DNA of 64,000 bases from Strobilurus pachycystidiatus (Eukaryota > Basidiomycota > Agaricomycetes > Agaricales > Physalacriaceae): NCBI GenBank assembly GCA_019915135.1, contig JAHLMK010000003.1, positions 1,550,001 through 1,614,000 of the forward strand, in the 5' to 3' direction. The translations under genes and the position numbers were made by a program. The notes under the pieces were generated by a model. The model was given only the letters and a program-made list of their open reading frames with translations, did no database searches and was not told where the DNA came from. The number at the start of each line of letters is the position of its first letter. The stretch's first letter is position 1. Shown piece by piece: positions 33,257 through 44,973 of the stretch.

Positions 33257-34783
33257 ATGTGCAGGACTTCTGCTGTTGAGTCTGAAACTCGACCCATCAC
33301 GTTCCCGCTCTTTCTGCGGTCTTCCCACTCCCCTCACCAGCAACGACGCCACATGCATACATTAAAACTTCTCCAGCGTCCCGCCTTCTGCAACAGGCTC
33401 CCTAATGAACTTCTGTCCTACATCTTTTTGCTCGCTGTCAACGACCATCACGACGCGTCCGAGTCGAATGATCTGATCCCATCAGTTCAGCTCATTGCAA
33501 GCGTGTGCCAGCGTTGGCGGGACGTGGCATGCGACACTGGCAGACTGTGGACTAACATACTCCTTACTTTCCCTCGCTCGTCGGGACAGCTCTCCTATGC
33601 GTCTCTATGCATACAGCGCTCTAAGCGTTATCCTCTGGATATCTCGATGGATTTTCGTGATCGTGATTGGCACTGGCCCGACGATGACTCCGAGCTCTCG
33701 CATCCCTTCGGCGCCAGCTACTTGAAGGCAGTCATGGCGGTCATTATCCCCCACGCTATGCGCTGGCGCTCTATCGAGCTCCTCTCTGATACGTGGACTC
33801 CCATTCATACATTCCTTTCCCACACCCGGGAGGTAGCGGCGCCTATTCTTGAAACCCTTTCACTATCACGCTGCAATGCGTACTTCGCTGCCAAGGGTCA
33901 GGCCTTCGAGCCTGCTGACCTGAGGAGTCCTATTCCTCTCTTCGGCGGGCGTTCCCTTCCTAGCCTCCGCAAGGTGTCGTTGGTTGGTGTGCACGTCGAT
34001 TGGGTCCAGTCCAAGTTGTGTAATTTGATCGACCTCGAGCTCAAATATCACGCAAGCGATGTGATGCCGTCGCTCGAGGAGTTCGCTGCCATCCTCTCAT
34101 TGTGCCCTGACCTTACACATCTGTCTATCTTGGGGTGGGGTCCCCGTTTCGACGGTCTTCCACGCGCTTCTCACAGTATGATCCGTCTTCCTCACCTCCG
34201 CCGCTTCTCTCTCGGCCTCGTAGACAACGAGTATGCTATCGATCTTCTCTCCTGCTTGGCATTACCCAAGCTGAAGGAGCTCGCGTTGGAAGACGTTTCC
34301 TCGAGCCTCGATCCTGCAAACGAGCAGGATGTCACTCCCGTTTTGGACCGTTTCCTGCTGCCGGCAGATGAGGGTGGTTTTGATATTCCCCTTGAAAAGG
34401 TTCAGACATTGGAGCTTCACAATGTCCGATCCACTGCCGGGGCCATAGAGCGCTTCCTGTCCCGCTTCCCACTCGTCCAGAAGATGGTCCTTTCAGAGCC
34501 TGGGCCGGACGTCTTCGTTGCTCTCCAGTCTGAAGTCGCTGGAACGGGTACATGTCCCTCGTTAGCCGAGTTGCGCTGCCGTGGCACAGAGTCAATTGGC
34601 AAGCTTCTTGCTCTGGTTTCGGCCAGGACTCAAAGCACCGGTGTGAAGACGACGCATTTGCAGAGGGTCCATCTCGATATCATGCCAGACAACGGCGTTG
34701 AGGATTATCAATGGTCCCAGATCATCGATCTCAGCGCCTATGTCGAAATGAGCATCACGAATCTCGATGCTTACGACGATTGA
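33257..34783 (+). CDS. F-box protein with leucine-rich-repeat-like C-terminus
   Basis: Single-exon gene. The F-box lies near 33400-33550 (LPNELLSYIFLLA ... VCQRWRDVACDTGRLWTNI), a form very common in Agaricomycetes. The rest is a series of irregular leucine-rich segments (for example LCPDLTHLSILGWGP and LPKLKELALEDV). Such proteins act as substrate receptors of SCF ubiquitin ligases; the target is unknown. The open frame extends upstream to 33113, but ATG 33257 or 33353 is a more likely start because the region before is not typical coding sequence. Confidence 0.8.
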   Translation: MCRTSAVESETRPITFPLFLRSSHSPHQQRRHMHTLKLLQRPAFCNRLPNELLSYIFLLAVNDHHDASESNDLIPSVQLIASVCQRWRDVACDTGRLWTNILLTFPRSSGQLSYASLCIQRSKRYPLDISMDFRDRDWHWPDDDSELSHPFGASYLKAVMAVIIPHAMRWRSIELLSDTWTPIHTFLSHTREVAAPILETLSLSRCNAYFAAKGQAFEPADLRSPIPLFGGRSLPSLRKVSLVGVHVDWVQSKLCNLIDLELKYHASDVMPSLEEFAAILSLCPDLTHLSILGWGPRFDGLPRASHSMIRLPHLRRFSLGLVDNEYAIDLLSCLALPKLKELALEDVSSSLDPANEQDVTPVLDRFLLPADEGGFDIPLEKVQTLELHNVRSTAGAIERFLSRFPLVQKMVLSEPGPDVFVALQSEVAGTGTCPSLAELRCRGTESIGKLLALVSARTQSTGVKTTHLQRVHLDIMPDNGVEDYQWSQIIDLSAYVEMSITNLDAYDD

Positions 34784-35059
34784 GTCTTCCGGTCTTCTCT
34801 TAATGCTTATGACAATCATCCTTCACCATAGAATTTAGCATCACACCACACATCCAATTCCTTCTGTAGCACTACATACCATCGCATCATCTCTTCGCTA
34901 TGCATCACACTGCTTTCTTCGTTCTGCCGATGCACTAATATCTTCCACTGTCCTCATTCGCATCCACATGTATCTTCCTGATCGCCCGTCAACATTCCGT
35001 TCTGCCCACTATATTACTTGAACCCGATAGAATTTTACACAAGACAAGACAGACACGGT

Positions 35060-37063
35060 CTATAAATCCCGCGGACTCTCGCTCAGTATAGTGCAATAAT
35101 CGCTGCGAGGAGTTGCGAGCAGCGGCATTCTCTCTCCCCGGTCCAGTGAAAGTCTCCGTCTTTCCCGTTCGACGATGCTACGTGCAAGTCAAGGTGAAGA
35201 ATGGGAAAATGGCATGTCAAAGGACCCTACCCTTTCATGACGGCACTGGTGGTCATTCTTTTGGCTCGTCGCTTGTGCACATTATCGTCGTATCTGTCAG
35301 TCTCATCCACGATCTCCTCGCTGATGATTTCTTCGATTATATCTGTCGAGAAAAGTGAGAACTGATTCGTCCGCATAACACAGAGAAGGAATACCCTCAA
35401 GCGTAATCACACCGATCGCACCGCCGGCAATTCCGGGCGAATTCGATACCAAGAGCAGATGGGCTCGCCCAACCTGACTACGAGACTAAATCAGCGAACT
35501 TGAGTTTCGGACGTTATCCGAAGGATATCCATACAAGTAGTCCAACGCCTGGAAACAGTTTATTGAGGGTTCCGCTTCTGGGAGGATTGACAGAGGGAAA
35601 TGGGAAACAGGAAACGCATGAGAAGGATCGTAATTCAACAGCTATCAATCTCAGAAGTCAGAACCTGTCCACACATGCTTGCATTCAGCAACAGGTGGCT
35701 GACCTTTTTGATGAGTAACAGTCCAACAAATGCAAGTGGGTTCCCCGGTTCGTGGACTGGGAATCGCGAATACCCACTTGTCATGCTGTCAAGGGAAACA
35801 TGAATACTGATGGTAAATATGGGCACTACCGGTTGAAGTCACGGACGTACATTCTATCAACTGTCGGGTGATCTAGAATGGTGTCGGTGCTAAGAGAAAC
35901 AACGTCCTGCAACGTACTTCTGAGCTTGATATTCTAGACTCAGCTGAGTTGGTACACACATGCATTGGGGTCATGATTGTATCGACCTTTTTGGTGTTGA
36001 GCTCGAGAACACCATTCAGAATGTTAATCTCGTCGTCACGTAGAGGTTCTTCCCCAGTACGGTGGAATTGCAGGAACGACTTGAGTTCTGCCTTCTTGTA
36101 AGTGTGTGTCTCATCGACACCGAGTACAAGGTCGAGCAATTTGGCGATGGGCCATGCGACGGGAGCAAAAATCCACATCAGTACAAGGACGAAGGGAGCA
36201 CAAGTTGCCCCGATCGAGAGACCATATCGAACGCTGAGCGATTGAGGTATGATTCTGATTTGTGTGAGCGATGAAAAAAGTGATGAAGGAAATAAGTGCG
36301 TACTCTCTATATGGACATGAGCTCCAAGTCTCGCAAATGGAAATGAAGATGACTGAACACACCCGAAAATGACTGTCGAATGACTTGAGGTCAACAGTAA
36401 GAGCTATGGAGTTCCCAGATCGCACGTACCGATGGCAGTAGTAGACAACGCGACTGCTGCTAGACCGCCTCCGATCTGGAACTCCGTCAATCACTGGGTA
36501 AGCAACCAACTCGCGATTACTTACTACGCCATCTAAAAATATGGGAAGACTCTCGTTGACAATGACGTTACCGAGAAGAAGGACCTACCCCGTTTTGTTC
36601 ATGTGTGATTTGAACTTAGGTGAGCACTTACTACTAAAACCCAATGTCTGCCTTTCTTCATGAGATCGAGGACTGTAAAAGCACATCAGCACGCGCCAGA
36701 GCATATTCTAGAACAATTCACCTCGTGTTGCATTCTTCTTTTCGCGTTCGTTGTCGGATGATGCTGCCAGCACACGAAGGTGCAGCTCATCTAGACCCAT
36801 CAGACCCAGGGTCAGTCTAGCATCGAGAGGCGTTATTGAGCTATTCAAGACCATTCGAGGGCAGCATACCCAGCAAAGACGCCTCCGGATAGCACTAACA
36901 TGGCACTGATAGCCAGTTTCCAGTAAAATTGGGGAGAACCGGGCTCAGGGTAGTGCTTGTGCTTTTCTAAGATTGACAGCGCGTCCTGCGTGTAGGGTGC
37001 CGCTAGGACAGAGATGCACTTGGACACAAGAATCAACGACGAGGATTTCATGGCCCGACGCAA
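35060..37063 (-). CDS. CNNM/Mam3-like membrane protein with CBS domains
   Basis: An N-terminal signal-like helix is followed by a DUF21/CNNM transmembrane domain: GGVFAG joins to LTLGLMGLDELHLRVLAASS (about 36800). Then comes a region read as NVIVNESLPIFLDGV and IIPQSLSVRYGLSIGAT near 36220. A CBS pair follows: KKVDTIMTPMH, then YSRFPVHEPGNPLAFVGLLL (about 35750), then GVITLEDIIEEI across a 53-bp intron near 35360-35410. The last exon stops at 35060-35062. Yeast Mam3 and animal CNNMs handle Mg/Mn transport or homeostasis. Many introns of about 50 bp. The start could be 37063 or 37051. Confidence 0.85.
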
Positions 37064-37806
37064 CAGGAAACAGACAAGGAAGGATGGATCTAGGTGGACA
37101 CGGCTATCCGTGGGAGAGGTTTAAGACCAACTTCGCTCAGGGGCTTGGCACAATTGAAATGATCGCGTCGATTGGTGGCTGTGCACTAGAGAATTGGAAA
37201 TGGGACGCACGTTCACAAAGCCCCTGTTCTCCTGGCTCACTTCCAGTACTACTTAGTCGGCAGACTGCTTAGTTCGTCGCGATGCGTATCCACCGGTAAT
37301 ACTGAGCCTTCTGCATTCCTTTTAGCGCTCTGAGTACACTCCGAATCGCGTCTTTTTTGCCAAGATTTTCTTGGTATACCAGCGGCCAGGCTAAATGCGC
37401 GCAAAGCGGTCCCGTTTGTGTACGTGTACTCCGCAGAACTTCTCAGATGTTTTATGCCTGTTCGTGATGGTGGTCGTGGAAAACATAGGCTCGGATCACG
37501 CTGGCACCCAGTTGGTCGGCGACCAGACCGCGAAGAAACTACACAGCGCGAGATGAGCCGGTAAGTATAACGATTAACTAATGGCAAATAGGCGCAGACT
37601 TGGGGCAGCTAGCGAGGCTCTTGGTATCTGTTGAATCCGTTGATACCAGATTGAGTTTGTATGGATAGAGCCGATGATTACGGTTCTGGAACCTAGCAGA
37701 GCTAAAGCTACTGTATGTACATCATCGAGGCAGGAACAAGGAAGTAGCCGCGTAGATTGGATTATATGGAGTTTATGACTATTGGAATGGATCCGAAATG
37801 CCTAGC
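37064..37806. other. Intergenic, nothing recognised
   Basis: Between the CNNM-like start and the 3' end of the homeodomain-like gene. The frame at 37249-37587 has no recognisable features. Confidence 0.45.
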
Positions 37807-39050
37807 TTACAAGTTTCGCTTCTTTGTCGTCTTCTTCTTCTCTGTTGGAAACTCTTTGTTTCGGTGTGCATAGAGCGGGATAGTCGCCTCCTTGTGTTCT
37901 AGCTCTGCCACCAGACTGTCAATGTCCGATATGTATGTGTCGAGGACGAGCGCGAAGTCCTTGAGTGTCCAGGTACTAGACAACATATGCGCAGTAGGGC
38001 GCATTGTCACAGACTGGCCGCAAAGCAGTTCGACCTGAACATCATCGGCCATCTTAGTCTTGTAGTGACACTTTCGGTTGTTGAACCAGTGCAAAATTTG
38101 CGTGAAAGAGCTGCGTCAATTCGGTTAGATCGACTGGGAGTGGAAACCTCATGAAGAGCTTACCGATTGAGCCTGTAGGCCAATATGCACTTCCACCAGT
38201 CTGGAGGTTCGCGCACGATGTCATCGTAGACTTTCTTGCAGATTGCCTGCTGTCGTGTGGACATCGGTGACCCACGCGCGTGTGGTCGACTGTCCAGCTC
38301 AGTGATTGTGCGCTCGAGTTCTGGATCGTTTATACCGCGAGGAGGTTTGAGAGGCTTTCGTCGCGAGGATCCTGGGGCTATGTCGCGAAGGCAGACAGCG
38401 GGTAGAGGCGCAGAAGATAGTTCGGGCAGTCGTGAAGGGCATCTGGACCTTCGTTTAGAGGGACTAGAGGAAGAAATACGTCGCGTAGAGGCGCGAATCT
38501 TTGGAGTTTTGGTGCTCTTTTTGGGTTTGCTGGGCCCAGGTTCATTGTAGAGGGATGGTGATCGTGAACTGAGCGATATCGTTGAAGGCGTAGGAGTCGT
38601 CGGTCGCTGAAGTGGCAGATATCTTATATCTGGGGTAGAGGGTCCCATAGAGAGGAGATCAAAGTCATCCTCTGGACAGGAATGAACGACTGAAGCGCAG
38701 AAAGGACGGTCTGTCAGTGGGCAATGCGGACCTCCGACCTGCTCGTCACAAGCATCCATGATCTTGGAAAGAAGTACGGGAGATATATTTTCGTGGGGAT
38801 ATGTTTGCAGCTTGTATGGTCTGTCCTCGAGATCCATCTCAACAACAATCAAGCAATCCTCGCGGAGTTCAACATAGACTGGCCATCCGTGATGATCCCG
38901 CATGATGCAGCACTGAAGGCAGATTGGTGGTTTATCGGAGGCAGCGGAACCAGCCGCAGACAAGTGGAGGCCCAAGGGGTCTAGAGTGCTGAGAGCCATG
39001 TAAGGAAATAAGGGAGTCGGGAGTCGGGGTAAAGAACAAGCAGTCATTTT
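37807..39050 (-). CDS. Putative homeodomain-like protein
   Basis: A long first exon (start near 39050 or 39002) has a Cys-containing segment CLQCCIMRDHHGWP, then a Ser/Pro/Arg-rich basic region (SKPKKSTKTPKI, SPSKRRSRC). A short intron (38108-38162) joins ILAYRLNR to SFTQILHWFNNRKCHYKTKM. That join resembles homeodomain helices 2-3: the W-F-x-N-R core followed by basic residues, with DWWKCILAYRLNRS before it. The domain is divergent and I cannot confirm helix 1. The C-terminal exon is acidic then Lys-rich (KKKTTKKRNL). If correct it would be a DNA-binding regulator. It is divergent from Sec3 and shares about 400 bp of upstream DNA. Confidence 0.5.
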
Positions 39051-39448
39051 GAGGCTACTTTTATAGAGGTGCAAGAGGTATTGTGAAGAGGCATCGTTGT
39101 TATGCGTTTCCATGGCAGTAGCGCTAGCAAGAACAAGAACATCCACAATCATTGGTCGAATCCAGCCAACAACTTGAACAAGTAGAGAACAAGACATCAT
39201 CTCCCAGAAAACAAGGCCAGGCCGGACTTGGTCGATGTCAAGTCCGACTTGGGGGAACTGATTCCAAAAGACAGGAGGCTGCCAATGCCAACACTTCCCT
39301 GGTCTGTCGAACGTACGTGCGGGTGGAGGTCAAATGGACGTTGCGGGAAGAGCCACGGCATTCGGGCCGAAAGACACGATCAAGATGTGTCCGCTTTTGG
39401 AAACCGCGCCTCTCCTCTCGACCGCCATCTAGGCGTCCTGCCGTCGCC
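39051..39448. promoter_or_regulatory. Divergent intergenic region, homeodomain-like / Sec3
   Basis: About 400 bp between two divergent starts. No clear TATA box or site recognised. Confidence 0.4.
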
Positions 39449-42400
39449 ATGGTCGTCGACCACAAGCCCAAAATCATTGAATCTGTATTCTCACGTCGCA
39501 GCGTCTCTGGAGAGCTTGAAGAGACTTACGTGTCGCATATCAAAATATGGGAGGAGGCCGAAAACAATAGCAGGAAACCGCGATATATTCTATTGTCCAG
39601 TACGTACAAGTCTGGGTATTGTTCGCTATCCTGACCGATCTCAATTCGAATAGAGTCCTACAATGGCAATGGATTCATCCACAAATCCAAACTCAACAGC
39701 AATGGATCCTTCTCGGTTGGCAAGACGTGGAGAGTGACGGAGTTGCGTGGCGTGGCGGTGACCAACGTATGCACTCGTGGTACAGATCAATACAGCAGAT
39801 CTGACAGTGCGACTAGACCCAGGGATTTAACATAACTCTCTCCAGAACATACCGATGGCAGACTGAAAACGCGGACGACCAGCATGCCTTCATTGATGCT
39901 CTAATACGGCTGTACAATCAAGTGACTGGCGGGAATCCACCCTTGCAAGTCGAAGGGTTTGACAACACGCAGCGTATGTCGCGATGTTTACACGTTTTTG
40001 TGTATTGACAACCCTTGCTAGATGGTCGCCAACGAGTCCAAAGTGATTACATGCAACAGGCGCGGACACCATCGCCCTCGGCTTCGCGATCATCGCCTTA
40101 TGCGAGACCTGAGGAATTTCAATCCTCACAACGCGCCCAGTCTGCGGCTCTCACGTCAAGCATTGCTTCCAGCATTCCTTCTCGATCGTCTTCCCCTTCC
40201 CAATCCACTCGCGGAGGTGGCAACCGTCTCAGAGAACCATCTTCTACTCGCAGCCGAGCCCCGTCCCCAACACACTCCCTGGCCAGCTCCATCCCTTCTT
40301 CACGACTGCGTTCGGCTTCCCACTCTTCCTCCAACGCTCGGCAGTCTATTTCATCGAATGTAACCACCTTGCCTCCACCACCACCTCCAGCACCAGCCTC
40401 AGCATCAGCCATATCCCTCTCCGCTCGCTCTAGTCCTAGGGTCAACAGGTCAAACACACCCTCATCAATTGACGTACCTTTTGCATCACCGCCACAAACC
40501 TCTTCACCTCCATCCCAATTTCGTGAACCCATGACATCAAATCGCCCGCCCCGTCCACCCTCTCCTCAGCCCTCCCTCTCCCCACCACAACCGCGTGATC
40601 GTAAACCCTCTCGTGCGCAGACAATGCTAGAAGCGCGACGAGATCCAAATGCCCGGATATCATTCTACGACTCGACGAATCAAGCCATGATTGATCGTCT
40701 CATAGGCAACCCCAACGACGGAGAAGGTGACGAAGAGAACTCTCAAGCGACTATGGCCAATGTTGAAGACATGATTGAGGGATACGAGTGGGCCAGCGAT
40801 GACGTCTTTGGAAGGAAGACTAATCGTGGCGCTGCCGAACTAATAGAGGCTCGACTTTTGAACGAGCTTCTGGCACTGGACAAGGCGAACATACACTCGT
40901 TTCTGGAGTCAGACGATCGAATAGGCATTGTTCTCAAGTACATGGACGAAGCGATAGCAGAGCTGGATAACATGGGCAGTCTTGTATCATCCTACAAGAT
41001 TCATCTGAACGTAAAGCTTCGACATAGTGTTTGTTTCATACTCGCTCATCATTTATACAGGCTGTGGGAGACGACATTTTGTATATTCAGAGCCAGAATC
41101 GTGGTCTACAGGTACAGACTCAAAACCAGAAGGCGTTGGTTGCCGAGCTTGAGAACCTGCTGGTATGGTTTTGGTTCTGCTTACTCTCGATACTTGCTGA
41201 CCCCTACGCTAGCAAACTGTGCAAGTTAGTCCTGAGGTCCTGATCATATTGACACAAGAATCGCTCGAGAAAGCGACCAGTATACCGCGACTCGAGGAAG
41301 CAGCCGGCGAACTATACAAAGCTCTGCAAGCGGGTCGCGATACAGGTTGGTTCGATGATAAGATCGCAAATTCCGTCTGACCGATGTTCAGACATGGCTG
41401 CTACGATGGAGAGACTACAAGAATACCGGACACACAATTCACAGTTTTGTAAACGAATGTTCGATTTCCTGTCAATCATGTTCACTGCCCAGGTGTGTGA
41501 ATCTGCCTGATCATTTTGCACATAATTGAACAACTGACTCTCCGAAACAGTCTAGGCTTCTGTTGGGTGACAATGACGGCTTGGTCGTCGTTGACAAGCG
41601 AAGACCGACCATTGCACCTCATCGAGATCTAGAGAACTATCTAGGTCGATATGCGGGCCTCATGCTCTACTTGAAGGAAATGGATGAGTCGGTATATGGA
41701 AAGCTTTGTGCGGTAAGAAAGGTCTTCACGTCCTATCCACGTAGATTGAACATAATCTTACAGACGTATTTCTCGGCTGCAAATGAGCTCCATGGTACGC
41801 AGATCAAGGCATTGATGTCAACATACGCCAAGTACGTCAAGAAGTCGACTGAAGAGGAGCAGGACGCCAGTTCGTCTTTTTTCGGCGAAGTGTAGCGTGT
41901 TTATTTGACATCTCGTAGGTTTCTCTACTGGACCCCCGATTGCCGGCGCTAGGCCTTCTGGTATGAAACGCGCTGGAACCATCATTCGTTCCCCGATGGA
42001 AGGTCGGCGCGACAAGGACAAGTCGGATGGTAATCTCAAAGCGTCGGAGGTGAGATGCTGCGCGATGTCTGGAATGCACACCAATCTTTCTGTTATGCCT
42101 AGGTACTCGATATGGTGCTATCCCAGATCGCGCCCTTGATCAACCATGAAGACGTGTTCATCACCGATTTCCTCCAGATCAACGATGCGGCTCTGACATT
42201 TGCGGACTACATGGGACTTGACAACTATTTCAGACGTCAAGCCGCGCGTAGTGCCGGCGTCAGCCAGACTACGATGAAGCTTATTCGCGGCGCTCTGGAT
42301 CTGATCTTCAGCTTCCTACCGGCCGAATTGAAGACATGGCTGGATACTGCGCTTGCCAAGGATAAAATGTAGGTTCAGGCTGCTGTCCATTCCGGCCGTA

Positions 42401-43523
42401 TGTTCAACGTCGGCAGGCAGATATTTGGCATCATCGGGTGTATAGAGCGATTCATATCAGACACCGATGAACGAGGCAGCAGCTTTTTCTTGAATGTATT
42501 GGACAAACAGCATATGCGGCTGAAAGGCCTTCTTGATCGCCACATCGTACGTTGGGTTGCCGCGTCGGCGTCCGTGTTCGTGCAGCTGATTTACTTTTCT
42601 GCCCTGTGATAGAACGAACAGATCCAATCCGTCGAGCAGACAAAGGTGACTGCTAAGAAGCGAAAGGGTGTCACGCCATTTGTGAAGCACTTCCCGATCT
42701 ACATTGGGCGCGTCGAAACGCAGCTTGTCGGGTGCGATGATTTGGAGATTCGGGCGCAGGTGGATGGCGCGTATGAAAAGATTGTGCAGACGATGTTCGA
42801 GTCCCTGAAGCAGATGGCGAAGCTGGATGGGGGCGAGGGCGAGGACAAGGGTCAACTGAACTACCATGTCATCATCATCGGTGAGGGCAATCTTACCTTG
42901 GGGTGTTCACATCCATTACTGACCCGCCTTACATAGAAAACATGCATCATTTCGTGGCTGAAACGTCGCAGATGGAGCTCGGGTCCGCTGCTGGCTTCTT
43001 ACGGAACGCAGAGGCCATATACGAGGAGAATCTCAGCGCGTATGTGAAGATTGTGCTCCGCCGGCCGTTTGCGAGGATCATTGTGGGTTCCCTGGATTTC
43101 TTGTTTTGGGGTATTGACTGACTGGGACGTGATCAGGATTACTTTGAGGGGATTGAGCGACTCTTGAAGACGACTGCTCCGAAGGAGGTTCCGACGAACA
43201 GCAGCTACAGTCGGCACAATCTGAAGAAGGTGGTCAAGGAGTACAGTGCCAAGGATGTGCGAAAGTACATCGATGCGCTGTCCAAGCGAGTAGAGAAGCA
43301 CTTCACGGAGGCGTCCGAGACGACTACGACCGAAGTGAGTGGGGGCATTCCCCCGGGCACTGTGATGGTCGGGGTATGGAAGGCATGCGAGGAAGAACTG
43401 CTCCGGATCACTGAGGTGTTTGGGAAACGCATCTCAACGTGTTACCCAGAGGCTGGAGTCAGTCTGGATTATACGCCTGCTGATGTGGAGAGCGCGTTCA
43501 GGCGGCACCGCGTTGGATCTTAG
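39449..43523 (+). CDS. SEC3: Exocyst complex component Sec3
   Basis: Subunit that marks exocytosis sites and tethers secretory vesicles to the plasma membrane. The N-terminal part (KIIESVFSRRSV..., YILLS, KTWRVTELRGVAVTN, TYRWQTENADDQHAFIDALI) is the PIP2- and Rho-binding PH-like domain. A long Ser/Pro-rich linker (about 40070-40620) follows, then a coiled-coil region (AVGDDILYIQSQNRGLQVQT). The C-terminal helical-rod domain ends with KKVVKEYSAKDVRKYIDALS and a C-terminal VESAFRRHRVGS. Around a dozen short introns. The start MVVDHKPKIIES is the first ATG of the conserved block. Length is typical of fungal Sec3. Confidence 0.9.
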
Positions 43524-43704
43524 ACTTCTATTTGTATTTTCGTTCGCTACTGGAATGTACCGGGACATTTGTTTCAACTGTGGAGTACGGAAAGTCCAGA
43601 GGTAGCCTTGTACTGTACATGGAATGCCTTGAAAGAAGGAACTGTCCTTTTGGAAGAATAAAGAATGGCAAAAACAGCTTGTCTAGGAGAACGTGACGAT
43701 TTTT

Positions 43705-44569
43705 TCAGATGCTGTAAGCCTCTGGAACTCCGGATGCACGGTGGTCAACACCGAATGAATTGACAGATGTGGAACTAGCGGAGGCGCTGGCCGGGCCAGA
43801 TGAAACGTCACGGCGCGCGGCGGGCTTGCCGGACTGCAGAGCGCTGACGAGGGAAGGCCCGTAGGTCTTCCACAGCCCGAGCGCATTCTCCACCGTATAA
43901 CCGCCGTTGGCAGGGGGAGCAGCAGCCGGGGGCTGGCCCGGGGGAGGGGTTTTGTTGATGACACTCCAGAGGAGCTCCCAGACCGCGGCAAAGCGCGTTT
44001 GGATAAAGTTGATTACGCTCTTCTGGAGGGAGACGATGCCCTCATCGATGGTGCTCTCGTTCTTAGCAAAGAACGGCTTGAGGTAGGTCGTGTACACATA
44101 TGCCGAGCCCTGTTACAGAGGACTTTGAATTTTGGATCAGAAGGCTGATGTGGGTGGACGTACCTGGGTTTGAGGAAGCGACAAGAAGAGCAGGAAGACG
44201 GTTTTGAGTTCCCAGTAAAAGGGCAGCCTGGCCGGAGCGGATTAGGGAGTTTTAAGGGCGCACACGACCCGCGACGTACCAGCTGACGAGCCACCCGGCG
44301 AGATATTCAAAGCCGACAAAAGCAGCGATCTTGAAAGCGTTCAAGCTAAATTCGGGGGTCGGTGCAAGGTGGTACTTACGACAGACCAGTACTGGGAGAT
44401 GCGCTCGAGCTCGGGCTCAGAAATGGGTCGTTGAGACAGGACCTTGTAGGTGGCAAAACACGGCAGGAAGAATGCGAACCAGGCGCTGTTTGTTACTACG
44501 AGTCAACAAAAGTGTCGACGCTTTGCAGAGCAAGACCAACCATAGCGCTGAGAATAATGCTGCGAACAT
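43705..44569 (-). CDS. TB2/DP1/HVA22 family protein (Yop1-like)
   Basis: ER-tubule shaping membrane protein. Exons encode SAWFAFFLPCFATYKVLSQRP (TM hairpin 1), then ISQYWSV / IAAFVGFEYLAGWLVSW, then LPFYWELKTVFLLFLSLPQT and QGSAYVYTTYLKPFFAKNES, the family's conserved second hairpin and amphipathic helix in order. The C-terminal tail is Pro/Ala/Ser-rich. Four or five short introns. The start MFAALFSA at 44569 is chosen because the upstream extension is not conserved; the splice after it is not fully resolved. Convergent with Sec3 (stop codons about 180 bp apart). Confidence 0.82.
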
Positions 44570-44973
44570 GTCGTTGACGATGAAGGCAGTGAAAGGAGAA
44601 GACTGATGCGTCGTGTCTCGGCCTAACGCGATGACAACGCCGGCACGATCGGGCTGCACGGACCGGACTGACGGACCGTGGGGTTAGGGTTTGAGCGTAC
44701 CCGGGACTGTGGGGAACAGATGAACGGAATGCTGGGTTTGGGGCGTTGTGCGCCTCGGTCCAGGCAGCAAGAGCCGTGATAGTGGATTTGGTGTCGGATA
44801 TCCATCATTTGCCCCGTATTTCTGGCAGGAAATGGGCGGTTGACAAGGCCGGCGTTGTGCTTGTTTGGAACGCATCTGCCATCAGCCCAATCCAGGTGTT
44901 GTCCCGTGGTACGTACCTCGATCAGTTCATTTTGCATCTTTCCTTCTCTCCATCGACGCCCCGATCCGTGGCT
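44570..44973. promoter_or_regulatory. Divergent intergenic region, Yop1-like / Zn2Cys6 factor
   Basis: About 400 bp between divergent starts; no specific element recognised. Confidence 0.4.
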
